Below the pieces are notes generated by a model. That model ran no database searches. It saw nothing but the letters and a program-made list of their open reading frames with translations, and was not told where the DNA came from. Positions 12,442 through 24,730 of a stretch of DNA of 64,000 nucleotides are shown here, piece after piece (within the stretch, counting starts at the first letter, position 1; every line of letters starts with the position of its first letter). The position numbers and the translations under genes were made by a program. This stretch comes from Epiperipatus broadwayi (lineage: Eukaryota > Onychophora > Udeonychophora > Euonychophora > Peripatidae), in the NCBI GenBank assembly GCA_028023455.1, contig JAQFVV010000063.1, positions 4,822,794 through 4,886,793 of the forward strand, written 5' to 3'.

Positions 12442-12547
12442 TTTTTTAAGTGTCATAGCATCGGCCGGGACGCGAACCCGCAACCCGGGCAACTGCCTGC
12501 AAGTGCAAAGCAGTCGCGCTGACCTCTCGACCACCAATGCAAGACAT
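12442..12547 (-). mobile_element. tRNA-derived SINE (family 1), best-preserved copy
   Basis: On the minus strand: GGTGGTCGAGAGGTCAGCG (A-box region), a long variable-arm-like segment, B-box GCGGGTTCGCGTCCCGG, then CCGATGCTATGACAC and an A tail. A 9-base duplication AATGATTTT flanks it (12,433-12,441 and 12,548-12,556). It is the least decayed of the four copies and so the best view of the founder, which resembles a serine-type tRNA with a long variable arm. Confidence 0.9.
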
Positions 12548-12559
12548 AATGATTTTAAT

Positions 12560-14510
12560 GATTGAAAATATAAAGATGACAGATTAAAAGAACCCGAAAT
12601 ATCCAAACACCAACAGCAATGTCTGCTTTCTCTAGAATGACATTTGTTAAAAAAGTTTTGATAAATAAAAATTTAATTGATCATTATCAAGAAATTAGAG
12701 ATAAGTGTAAAATTAAAAAAAATATATTTGAAAAAATAATAAAGTTAATTTTTTATTTAACAAGTAGAATTTTAGTTTTTCTGTTGGATATTGAGTAAAC
12801 TTTATTACTCTCATATCGCTCGTTTTCTAGTTTGATTCAGTTTTAAATTAAAATATTTTTTTAAAAAAAAAAAATTGTACTAAGTAAGTTTATACTTTTC
12901 AAAATGAAATTGAGGAGAAATGTAATAGAAAAAATTAAAATAAGCTATGTATTATTTTAGATTGTACCCCTCTAAAAGATATTTAGAACAAATATTTGTC
13001 ACAATTTGTTTGATTTATTTCATTTGTAAACGATATATAAATATTAAAATTATTAAATATTTCATTACTTTTATAGTAAATGATAAAACTACCATATGTT
13101 TAACAGAAGCTATTAAAGAAGAAGAATTTACCTAAACAGGATTTATTGACAAGTTATATAGGTCACTTTTATGACAATAATAGTGATGTAAAAAGAAAAC
13201 ATTAGGATGTTTAATAATTTTCTTGCACTATTTATTAGGTCATCATAATTTACATCTAATTCTTGCAGAATAAATCGCCTATCCAAGTTATTAATTCTTT
13301 TTTTAATACGAAACGTATTTACTATATTTAGTGGATCAATTAATAAGTGGAAAATATTTAAAAAAAAAACATGCAGATTTTTTTAACATCAAAGCCTTTA
13401 TCTGAAAGTTGATGGTAATGAAGATTAAAAAGCACAGAAAAAAATTCATTTGTAGTTACCTAGAGGTATAAAAACTTTATAATTGTCTAATGCAATAGCC
13501 AAAAAGTATTATTAATAATAAACATATAAATACATAAGATTTTTAATGAGTTTGATTTTCTTGCTTTAAAATAATGCATAATATTGACGTCATAAGTATT
13601 ACAAATAACTGTAATTTTTAAATTTGAAGCAACTTTTAATTTTTTATAATTTTCATTTAGAAAATCCCATAACTAATAGTTTTGAATTATAAAAAAATTT
13701 AAATGCTACGCTGCATTTCCAAACAAAAAAAATCTTATAATTATAAAATTAATGATGAAATTGGAGATAAAACAGCACAATTATTTAAAATAAAATATGT
13801 TTTGAAAATAATAGGTTGTGGTATTATAACTTTAGAATTAAAGTAAGAACAATACAATTATTATAATATTTTTATTTTCCTGCAATATGCTAGTGTTTTT
13901 TTTTTTTTTTTAAAAAGGTGATTTTAAAAAAGCTTTTAATGACATACATCTATTTTTATAAGGCGGCAGAGTGTTTATATCGATGGGTCAATCTATTTTA
14001 TGACCTCAAGTTTTTCTATGGAGAAATTATTTCAGGCAATATTATATCTTTTATTTTTTTGGAAAAAAAATTGATAAGATCATTTAAAAATCTAAAAGCT
14101 ATATATCCCAATATATATGTAACATTAGGAATTTATCCTACTTCTTTTATCCGCCACTTTTGCAGAACCTAATTTCCGAATTAAAATTAATAAATAAATT
14201 ATTTGAGATTATTAACCAAGAAATATTAGTCAATAATTAAGCAAAGAAATTAATTTTAACAATCTAATAGAACAATTTGTAGAACAAAAAGTTGTATAAA
14301 ATAGGTAAAAGTTAAAAAATATAAACAAATTTTTAATTTGTATGATTTTTATTTTTATTATATGATTATATGTTTAGTTACTTTCCATAGGAAATAGTCA
14401 ATAAATAAAAATATTGTTTTCTGTGTTTCTTTATCAACTAAATAACTATATAATATTTAATGTTTATTAATTATAATTAATAAATTTATATGATTTTTCG
14501 ATAAAAAAAT
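12560..14510. other. AT-rich stretch with an unrecognised short frame
   Basis: The only notable frame is 13,918-14,172 on the plus strand (84 residues, aromatic- and Ile-rich). It has no motif I can name, and the composition is what very AT-rich DNA gives. The rest has no recognised feature. Confidence 0.45.
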
Positions 14511-14514
14511 ATTT

Positions 14515-14703
14515 TTATGCAAATGTTTTGGGGTCCAGCTGAAACTCCCTTCTGTAAAATCTCCAGCCAATCCTAATTATAGCAAAAGTGCTTTCAATAA
14601 TTCTTTTGACTAGATTGCTTCCAATCCAGTGTCGGTCCGTGAAAGAACTGATGCAATGTTTTCGTGCGGGAGAAGAGGGATAATTTAGTATGATAAAAAA
14701 CAT
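14515..14703 (-). pseudogene. Possible PIF/Harbinger transposase fragment
   Basis: The minus-strand frame carries RIIESTFAIIRIGWRFYRRE followed by LDP. This resembles the late part of Harbinger-type DDE nucleases (DDE_Tnp_4 family), where an R-x-V-E-x-x-F-G-x-L-x-x-R-W-R-x-L segment carries the last catalytic Glu and is followed by a conserved LxP a few residues on. Only this piece is visible. Upstream on the minus strand I see no further homology, and the frame ends soon after. It would be a 5'-deleted relic. The match is short, so a chance resemblance remains possible. Confidence 0.4.
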
Positions 14704-14709
14704 ATTTTT

Positions 14710-16180
14710 TAAAAAAATATATTATTTGCAGATATAGATATATTGCCTTACAATTAATATAGATCAAGTCTAGAACGATTCTTTTGTTAAAGATTTTATT
14801 TATTTTGAATTCGAATTGCCAAAAAAAAAAAAAAAAGAAAAGAAAAAACATTCATGAAAAAAAAATATAATTTTTTGCGTTATATGCACTTCATTTTATT
14901 TATCACGTATCGATTCAATAAAATTGCACATATTGGTATCTATAATTCCTTGTTTATTATTATTTATAAATTATAAATATGCTTTGAGCAATTTTGTTGA
15001 GCCAATATTCGTGAAAAGAAAAGAAAATACCTAAAATGCAAATAATTATATTTTATTTTTTTGAATGTTTTATTAAACAATCTGTTAATAACATTACCAT
15101 AATTGATTTTTTTTGCAAATTCTGATTCAATAGATAAAATTGTTAATAAAGGAATCATTCTTGACATATGCTAATTTTATATCAATATGTATTCCTTTGC
15201 CTGTCATAATCATTGTAGGACCTGCAAATTACAGAGTTTTAGCAAATAACAGAAAATGTAGTTATATTTAGCAAATGATAAAGTGTTTATTCTTGTACGA
15301 TACAGATCATACAGATTGGTGGCTTTCTTCATCTCATTGCCCTCAGATCGGTTCTGTTACACTCATAGATAAATGATTACCAAAAAATCACTGAGCTTAT
15401 GGAAAATTATTATAGACAGTGTTTTTATAATATATTAATTTATTATTTCGATAAGGCACTTGAATTATTCCTATTTATAGCATGCCTGAAATTAGGTAAC
15501 TGTTCCTTGAAACTATTTGTATTATATAATTTCTACTTGATGGGAAGAAGCAGTATTACTACTGATAAAAAATTTAAGTGACTTAAAACGCAAACTTACT
15601 TTAAACAAAGATACATATTAATTATAACATTATATTTTTATGTCATTGGCTTCAGAAACAACTTATAGTTGAATTTAGAAGGTAGAAACCAAGGAGCAAT
15701 ACAAGTTTGATGGGTTTAGTTTTTAATTTGAATCAATTAAAGGTAAAATGAAGTAATTTTAATCTTTTTGGCTTCCTTTACAATATTTGATTATTGTATT
15801 ATTTCTTACAATTCATAAAATGATTTACAGAATGACTTTAATATCATGGATGTCACTTAGAAAAACTTTGATTTAGGAAATTTAAAATTTAAATCCCTCA
15901 TGTACCAGTATTAAAAATTTTTTTTAATAAATTGTGTTATAGATAGATCTGAATTTAAAGCCAATATTAATATCTCATAGCATGTTAAGTTGGAAAATGG
16001 ACTTGTACATTGTGATACAATACAGACTCCAATGAACTAGTGTTGCCTTTAAGAGTTAAAAATCATGGTATTTTATTATGGTGATACAAACTACAGTTAA
16101 ATTAGTTGTATATAGAGCTGTTATTTTGTCCCATTTATTATTATATGGATGTTCTGTAAAAATCTAAAAATATGATAACA
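14710..16180. other. AT-rich non-coding stretch
   Basis: No feature recognised. The minus frame at 14,964-15,167 and the plus frame at 15,399-15,581 are short, low-information and without motif. Confidence 0.5.
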
Positions 16181-16194
16181 AAATTATAAGACCA

Positions 16195-16288
16195 GTCAAG
16201 TGTTGGTGGCTGAGTGGTTAGCATAGCTGCCTGATAAGCAGTTGTCATGGGGTTTACTTCCCAGCCAATGCTTTGACCCATAAGAAAA
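16195..16288 (+). mobile_element. tRNA-derived SINE (family 1), plus-strand copy
   Basis: GGTGGCTGAGTGGTTAGCAT (A-box region) leads to a decayed B-box (GGGTTTACTTCCCAG), then CCAATGCTTTGACCCATAAG and an A run. The flanking duplication AAATTATAAGACCA (14 bases, 16,181-16,194 and 16,289-16,302) is perfect, which fixes both ends. B-box decay suggests it is transcriptionally dead. Confidence 0.9.
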
Positions 16289-16309
16289 AAATTATAAGAC
16301 CAATTTGTT

Positions 16310-18580
16310 TTTCAACTTCTATATATAATACTAAAGAATCTACTATTGTAAAGTCTTACCTTTATTTAATTAGGTATATAATATGATGTAATGGTAACAT
16401 ACATTTATGCATAATGTTTTGAGCAATTTAAACATCATTTTTATCATAAAGAATATATTTATCTTATTTTTTGTACCTACATGTAATCTTAAACATCTTA
16501 AACATCTTGGACTGAGAGCATTAATATTGTATCAGATCGATCCGCAGAAGAACTTACTTACACTGTAAATATTTTGGCTGGTTTCAAACTTCGTCATAAT
16601 ACATTTATAATCTTATTTAATTATAAATGTTATGTGAACGAACCGACATGTTTGAGCAAAATGGGAAATATTATTGATAGCTTTAACTATCAACAATACC
16701 CATGATCAGATCATGGCCCACCTCAGCTGCTAGGTTCAAACCCCTACTATCCAAACACTTTGTTTCAGAGTAAACCCTGGGTGCCAGCTAGTCTATGATT
16801 AACATATTTGGACAGTAGCCTCATAATCCAGCACTCGAAACAATCTCAAAAAAATTAGCCCAGTCTAATTTTAATCAATAATAAAATATAGTTTAATTAG
16901 CGGTGATAGAATTGATAAAAGATTGGTAAAGGATTGATAAAAAGAATTGACCGACAAAATAAGGCTTATATTTAAAGACAATTTATTAACATTAATTATA
17001 CTAAATATAAATACTTTTATTAATTTTTACTAACATAATATTGGTATTTTAATCATGCATATATTTGATTCACACACTGTAATATATCTTAGGAGAAAGC
17101 ATAAATAATATTTGGCGTTTATAAATCATATAGCATTCACAGCACGCACATCAATAGTTCATTTTATGCATGCTTATAGAGTTCAAATTACTTGTCTCTG
17201 GAGGATTTACGAATTAATGCGGTGGCTACTATATATTAATGAGAATAAGAAAATGTTTTACCTAGGATTTTTGGAATGTGGATATTGCTTGCTGTTAGCT
17301 GCTTCTGATGAAGTGTATCTAACCAGTTAGATTTGAAGTTTCTTGAGGAGATTTGAGGCTAATCCGCTGGTATTCTTCTTGGAGACAGTTGAACATTGAC
17401 AGAGGATTTCTGAGCTGTTAAGCAGACATTATTTCATGGGCAGGTTTCACTGTTTCACTGGACTAGGGCTAAAGTAAGATCGTATATTCCCAAAAGCTGC
17501 TCGGCACTGCATTTCTGTTTCTGGATACTAATATAAACTGCACTGTTATCTCTAGACTAGACTAGACTAAAATGAAACTGAAAAACTGAACTCCGATAAA
17601 AATCTGGTTATTTATATATGCGAAGTGTTTTAGTTTAATGTTCGCCGGCATTATGTGTTGTCGAAATTCCTTTAGTAGCTAATCCTTTTCAATCTTGCTG
17701 TTGGGTATTTTAATTAGCAGTCATCACAAATGTGTTGTTTTTATAATTTTAATTAGTAGCCACTGCTGTGTTTTTAAATATATTTCATTTTAATATTTAT
17801 TTTCATGTGTTTTCCAATATGATTTTAACAAGCATTTATTATATATTTTATTAACAAGCTTACATTTATGCACATGTATAATTTATTATAATAAGCTCGA
17901 TTGAAAAGAGATTTATATTTTAACTTATAATAAATAAAACTCTTTAACTTCTCTTATTGAACTTTTAGCTTTTTCTACAGGAAAACTCCCCCTTCCCCTT
18001 TTAATTAATTAATTGTAAGTTTTATTTCAAGAACTCTTTAATTTTTAAATCTTATTTTCATGAAAACAAACTGCAATAAAACTTTTAAACTTTTACCTAT
18101 TATTTCTCTTTTAACAAAGGATTTTTATTTCTAATAATTTTTTAAACAAAATTATTATGTGCCACTTTCAATATTGGTACAATATATATCATTCATTTTA
18201 CTTACATTTCTATTTTATTACACATTAACACTTGTATAATCTTGAAATTTACTATGTGTTAACATTAGATGTTATACTTTAATGTAAATAATCTACAAAT
18301 TTTTTAATTAGCATAGTGTCAAACTATAATTCTTATACGAAGGTAAACATTCTTTACAGAAGCATCATTAATATTCAGTTAGTGATGTTAAATACTACTA
18401 TACTTTTGATCCAAGTTACAAGATAAAGACTTTTGACAAAATAACAATGGCCATCTTATCTTTTGTACCTACACACAATTATATAGCCCAAGCTTAAGCA
18501 TCTTGAACTGAGAGTATGAATATATTATATTATTCACTTTACTTACATTTCTTATTTAATATACATTAACACTTATGAAA
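16310..18580. other. AT-rich stretch with a diverged dispersed repeat
   Basis: Parts of 16,440-16,530 recur at 18,450-18,520: TTTTGTACCTACA, then TTAAACATCTTGGACTGAGAG versus TTAAGCATCTTGAACTGAGAG. Another piece near 18,185-18,250 recurs at 18,530-18,590 (CATTTTACTTACATTTC, ACATTAACACTT). This suggests an old dispersed repeat present at least twice. The rest, including a short plus frame at 17,112-17,330, has no recognised gene. At 17,305-17,330 CTGATGAAG is followed by a hairpin ATCTAAC/GTTAGAT and then GAAG. Confidence 0.5.
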
Positions 18581-18592
18581 TCTAGAAATTTA

Positions 18593-18699
18593 GTCAAGCA
18601 CTGGTGGTCAAGAGGTCAGCGACAGCTGCTTTACAAGCAGTTGTCCCAGGTTAGTGAGTTCACTTCATGGCTGATGCTATGACACATGAGAAAAACAAT
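18593..18699 (+). mobile_element. tRNA-derived SINE (family 1), plus-strand copy
   Basis: GGTGGTCAAGAGGTCAGCGA begins the tRNA-like part. The B-box region is degraded (GTGAGTTCACTTCATGG), and the tail reads CTGATGCTATGACACATGAG plus A-rich sequence. A perfect 12-base duplication TCTAGAAATTTA flanks it (18,581-18,592 and 18,700-18,711). It landed inside a dispersed repeat that also lies near 18.2 kb. Confidence 0.9.
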
Positions 18700-18711
18700 T
18701 CTAGAAATTTA

Positions 18712-21700
18712 ATTCATGTTAAATTGACTAGTTTTAACATAAACTTTTGTGCATGCACACATATTTGTTTAAACATAATGCTAACATTTATTTTACTTGT
18801 TGAGTATAATATTAGTTTGTCTAGCTTTTATAATATTATTATTGTATTAAATACTATCTTAAATAACATTTTGTGGTAGTTAATTTAGAATATTCTGTCT
18901 TGTGGATTTTTTTCTGTAAGTTTTATGTGTGTGTGGGTTTTATTTTTTTTTATAAAAAATCTTTTTAACTGTGCTTTAAAAAAAGAAAAAAATTAGACAT
19001 ACATTCTGTTACACTATCATTGATAAAATCTGTCTGAAAGACATCTTGGATAATATTAATCTATTATTTTAGGTAGTATTATAAGAGATATAGGAATATT
19101 ACATCTTAAATTTATTATTGATCACAATAATATATTAATAGAAATGGAAATTGATTTTATGCAATAAGCTAATAAAATCTTTTGTAGAATTATGGCTATG
19201 CTTATTAATTCAAATATTAAAAGACACATTGACAAGTATTATATTTGTTTTCATTGCAAAGTTATGGATGATGAAAGAATGGATAAATAGCTATAATAGA
19301 TGAGATGTTGAAGTGTTTCAAAAAATAAAGTTTATTGCAGAAGTTAAGGATAGCATTTCGAATTAAACTGTCTAAAGGACCAGCAGATAATATATTTGTA
19401 TTCATTCGCAGTTGATGGATTAATTTGACCAATCCTTGCTAAATTAATCATTAAAATTTTATATTTTTATTTTATCTTTCAATTTTTTTTCTGTATTTAT
19501 TCCAATGATTGTTAATGATAATAAAAAAAAATTTGGCATGCACATACACATATATATTATAAAACCTGTTTTTATGAGCAACTCGAAAACATGTTTTATA
19601 AAACACCTTTTTTCCATGATAAAATGGTATATAAAACAGCTTTTGTCCGTGAATACATTCATTTTAACACACACATATGCATAATTGAACAGAAATTAAC
19701 TGAACCTTCCGATAAGTTATATTTATATCCACACATTGAGTATTCAGTAATAAATAATTATGCCTTTTAGAAAGAATATTTTTTTAATATAATTTTAGAA
19801 GAAAAATTATGAGTTAAGATATTTTTACTTCAATTAATATTTAAAATCAATATCTGTTTATGATGTGGTATGTTTTGTAAAGTTTATTGATTTTAGAAAG
19901 TCAAACAATGCTAGATAACTTTTGTTTTCTAGCAAGATATAATAATTAATGCTAGATAATCTAAAATAGTAACTAATATGATTGAACGAGCCTTTTTTTA
20001 AAAACAAAATATTTTTTATTATACAGTAAATAGAAATATCTTTTACATTTTTAAAAATAATTTGAGTTGGAAAGTTATATTTCTTTTTTATTAAAATAAA
20101 ATATTTTTATGTATTATTTTTTTATATTAACAAAACATCACATGGTTCCTCCCACTTGTCTTCAAGACAAGATTTTAGAAGTAACTTTTTTTATTCTGAT
20201 TCAGAATCATCTTTATCAGCTTGATTAATCAATGAAAATTGAGTGGTAGAGCTATAATGACATTTGACACACGAGATTATGCTTAAAATTTAACTAGTTT
20301 TTAAATTTTTTATATTATAAACTAATATCGAAAAATTCAAAAAAGATCTAATCTTTTAAACTCTAGTTGCTTATACTATAATTATATTGGTCTGAATATA
20401 TATTTAGAAACTATATTTTAATGACCTGTTTTATATTAATCAGAGATATTCATTTTTGGAATGAATATTATATTGCGTTATTTTTTTCTATATACATTAA
20501 ATAGATGTTTTTAGAAACAATATTTAATTCAAAAACAGTCAATATATCTTAATAATTTACAAAATGAAATCAGAATTTTTCTAAAATGCGAATAATTTCT
20601 CCACTTTTAACATGAATAAGTCGTGATTTACTGTATTATGGCAATGTCAGAGATACAAAGTTTATGTTCTTTCAGCAGTTTATGCATAAAATATGTTTTT
20701 TTAGAATTATGTATTACAGCATACGATTGCCCAAGAAACAATGTTAAAAGGCTTTACAATATTTTTTTTTTTGATAATATTGTTTTTTAAGTATAGTTTG
20801 AATACTTTGGCTTTCCATGTCTTCAGAAAGAATTAAATGTTTTATAATTTTCATTCTAATTAGTGAATTGTTAGTATGTGAGTTGTGGATTTAATACAAC
20901 ACTATTGTAATTCTAGACCTCCTGCTCATTTATGTCTATGGGTGTTTCTAGTGTATATAAACATTGTATATCATTTCATTTCTTAAGCGTTGCCATTTTT
21001 TAGGTAGTGAAAGTCATCTAAGCTGTTATTGCAATAATTTACAAAAATAGTTAGTTTAATTTATTTTAAATTAGTCTTAAATTACTGATTTCAAATGTAT
21101 TATGCTCATTATAATATTTTTATCAAATAAAGACTCAGAGATGGATCCTAAGTGAGCATGAACTGTAATTAAAGATAACACTATATCTATAAATAGTCAA
21201 AATAAGAGTCAAAGATCCAATTCATAGATCACATGACCCTATCTCTTAAGATTGTAAGTTATAAACAGTGAGGATTGCCAATTCCTCTACAAGCTTTATG
21301 ATAAATGCTTAGCCAGAGCCAGCACTTAAAATATCTCTGTCATGAACCCCTCCCCAAACCCCTGACCATGGTTTCGTGCTTTGGCACTCCTCAGAGAGGT
21401 GTCAGGGTAGGTTCAGACACTAGATCTAGTGTTTTTAACACAATATCTCATTTATATTTTTGTTATTTTGAAAAAAAAAATCAATTATGCACTTTTTATA
21501 TTTAAAATTAAACATTTAAGATTTGTTTTATAAAACAAACTGGACTTATTTTTAATTTAATATTTCTAAAAAATAATATTCACTATATAGATGATAGCAG
21601 CTATGACCCAACTAAACTATCATACAAAGATAATAATAATTAGATACAACATATATGGAAACAACTAAATATATATTTCTATCAGAAAATTTGTGCTTTG

Positions 21701-22120
21701 ATTCTCATATTAGCTACAGGATAGCCTACTTGATAAATAAGATTTTGTCTAAGGTTCACATCCATGGAATTATCATGTGACAAAATTTAAACTTTATAAT
21801 AAAATGTTTATCTTTTTATTGGGTATAATTGTGAAAAAAATAAGGATAATAGTTTTTTCTCATGTAATTTTATTTTTATTTTTCTGAAAAAAAAAAAAAA
21901 GAAATGAAGAGAAAAAAGATAAGATTTGCATAAGTTGTGTATCAATTAATTAAAAAGGATTAGGATCTTTATCTATAAAAAATGAAGTGTGTTTTCCATG
22001 TTAATGTATAAATAGAATGTTATGTTTTTCAAGGAAATAAAAAAATAACACCAAGAGATTGGGATTTATTTGTAAAAAGGGATTGTTTTTCAAATGCAAG
22101 TATAAATAGGATTTTTTTAA
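18712..22120. other. AT-rich non-coding stretch
   Basis: No gene recognised. A mixed-composition patch at about 21,310-21,430 (ACCCCTCCCCAAACCCCTG and neighbours) stands out from the AT background, but its 66-residue frame has no motif. The minus frame at 19,459-19,674 is low-information. Confidence 0.5.
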
Positions 22121-22129
22121 AAGAAATCT

Positions 22130-24180
22130 TTTTTGTAAAAAGAAATCAATTGGTCAATTAATAATATGCTGATGCATTGTGGTGAAACTTTTTATGTAAT
22201 AATTTGTAGGCTTTTTGCATATATATTCTGATTTACAGACTTAGCACTTTCAGAGCCCTTGTTGCTCCATATTAATATGGTCTTTTCTGAGATAGTTATG
22301 TGATTGGATGAAATATTAATATCAGAATTGTGTTTAATAAGAAAGAGATAATGTTGACAGTAGAATTCAATAGCAGTTCAGTACTGGTGAGTGAATGCTA
22401 AAAAGCTTATATTGAAAGTATGATGTTAAAACTGATCTCACTTTTGGTTATGTCAAACAAATGATTTTTGATAACATATAGTATGAAGTTTACAAAAATT
22501 ATATGCTAAGCTTTAGCTAAAACCTGAACATTGCTAACCCAATTATATAACCAATTTTATAAACTTCTTTTTCTTCTTTTTCTATCTTTTCAAATGTATT
22601 ATCAAATTTATAAAGTCAAAAAACTTCACATAAATATATCGGAGAGACAATTTATTGATATACATTATATAAACTACATATATAAAATATAAATATCCAA
22701 CCTTTTCGTCCATTTTTCAATAATAATATGGACTTTATCAAGGTTCTATAAAACAGAGAAAAACAACATTAAAGATAATAAAAATTAAAAAAAAAAAATA
22801 AAAAATAAAAAATAAAAAAATAAAAAATAAAAAATAATAAAAAAGAAAAGAAAAGAAAAAAAGAAAAAGAAAATAAAATACCTATAAACCAAAAAAATGG
22901 AAAAATTGTATAACATAACATCTTACAAAGTGAGAAAAATTTTTTAACACCAAAAAGAAAAAATATTCACATAAAAACAGTCAATTCCTTTGTATAAATA
23001 TATAATTGACTGTTTTTATGTGAATATTTTTTCTTTTTGGTGTTAAAAAATGTTTCTCACTTTGTAAGGAGATGTTATGTTATACAATTTTTCCATTTTT
23101 TTGGTTTATATGTATTTTATTTTATTTTTTATTTTTCTTTTCTTTTTTATTATTTTTTTATTTTTTTTTATTTTTTTTATTTTTATTTTTATTTTTATTA
23201 TCTTTAATGTTGTTTTTCTCTGTTTTATAGAACCTTGATAAAGTCCATATTATTATTGAAAAATGGACGAAACGTTGGATATTTATATTTTATTTATGTA
23301 GTTTATATAATGTATATCAATAAATTTTTTTGAAAAGAAAGTCTCTCCGATATATTTATGTGAAGTTTTTTGACTTTATAACCAATTTTATTTAATGGAG
23401 TATAAGAAAGGAAAATACCCCTAAGAAAAACTTTCAACAAGTCTTATGTGTTGATCCATCCCAAATCATAACTGTTTCAATCTATATTAACCTAAAATGA
23501 AAATAACTACTAATTGTTATCTGGAATTATAAAAGAAGGAAAAGCTATATATTTAATAAAATATTTATTAAATTGGAAATTATTAACTTAAAATAAAAAT
23601 AATTGTTAAACTGAAACTTGAGTTACGAAAAAGCTACATATTTAATAGAAAAATTATTATTCTGAAAACTTGTATTAACTTAAAACGAAAATGATTATTA
23701 CACTAAAATCTATGGCTACAAAATAAAGAAAAACTAAATTTAAATAAAAATAATTGTTAAATTGAAAACTGATATTAACCTGATATAAAAATTATTGTTA
23801 ATTCTAAATTTGAAACCACAAGATTTGACATAAAATTATTGAATGAAAAATATGGAGCTAAAAAAAACAAAATTAACACAACTATTTGAGAAAGCTATAA
23901 CAAAAAAATTTGGAGGCATAAGATTGGATTAAACTGTTAATTACAAAACATAAAAAGAAATACTCAACTAGACAATTATAAAAGGATTAAAAAAAGAATT
24001 TCCATGGTAAAATGAGGCATTGTAATTTGTACACATTTACATTTAAAAATATTATTTATAAAAAATAATAATTGTAAATATTGAATAATTATTTTAATGG
24101 TTGCATTTTAAAAATGTTTTGCTTGCTTTAAAATGGTATGGGATATTTTCATTTGCAAAATTGATATTATTTTCTTTATT
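22130..24180 (+). repeat. Old dispersed repeat (family R), copy 1, interrupted by a foldback
   Basis: Segments on both sides of the foldback at 22,561-23,376 align in the same order with 38,180-38,885. Shared words include GTAGAATTCAATAGCAG, TGATCTCACTTTTGGTTA, CAAGTCTTATG, TTAACYTAAAATGAAAATAA and GGTATGGGATATTTTCATTT. After 23,450 the copy holds several internal near-repeats of an AAAATGAAAATAATTRTT-type unit. No coding region survives. Because homology resumes after the foldback, the foldback arrived later. Confidence 0.6.
22561..23376. mobile_element. Foldback insertion with 15-bp target duplication, PLE-like hairpin in its arms
   Basis: Two near-identical inverted arms of about 378 bases (22,609-22,986 and 23,004-23,380) surround a 17-base loop. 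The direct repeat TATAACCAATTTTAT (22,546-22,560 and 23,377-23,391) is a target duplication, whose second copy overlaps the end of the right arm by about 4 bases. Read outward, the right arm contains CTTGATAAA, then GTCCAT...ATGGAC, then GAAACG (23,234-23,274), the hairpin found near 3' ends of many retroelements including Penelope-like ones. An A- and T-rich tract lies inside each arm. The arrangement fits a retroelement 3' end inserted as an inverted dimer. No coding sequence. Confidence 0.75.
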
Positions 24181-24315
24181 GTAAAATATTTATAGGGTTC
24201 ACAAACCCTAAGGCCAAGCCAATTTTTTCATTAAACTTATAACTCTTTTATTTGACCTTTTTGCCAAAGAAAAGAGCTCCTTTTATTTCAAACACAAGTT
24301 CTTATATAGATTTAA

Positions 24316-24699
24316 AAAACTAGAAAGTTTTTTAATATATTCTGCAAATATATTTACACATTTCCAAAGAGTTGTATATGTTGAATTACATATTTACCAT
24401 GGGTTACCATTATTATAAGTAATAACTGAAACACACAAACTTATTATATACCTGTGTCTATATATGTAATGTATAGGGTATATGAGCACAGTCTTTCACA
24501 TGATCCACCACTCTCTACACTATCTCATAACACTGATACACTTGAACACATATATGTTGAAAAGATAATCACCAATAAACATATATCATGCTAAACCACT
24601 AATCATCAGTTGGTCCAGATTACCATCTCCACACATATATGCTGTAAGTGCTCATATATATATATATATATATATATATGAGCACTATACAGGATATGG

Positions 24700-24730
<31 letters not shown>

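Noticed and set aside
12442-12547. Functional tRNA gene
   Set aside because: A- and B-boxes are present but the arms do not pair properly, an A tail follows and target duplications flank it, so it is a SINE.
12391-12606. 71-residue minus-strand frame with RLLCTCRQLPGLRVRVPAD
   Set aside because: It runs through the tRNA-derived SINE. The sequence is the tRNA head translated, not a gene.
16680-16800. tRNA-like B-box GGTTCAAACCCC near 16,735
   Set aside because: No A-box at the right distance, and no other copy in the window.
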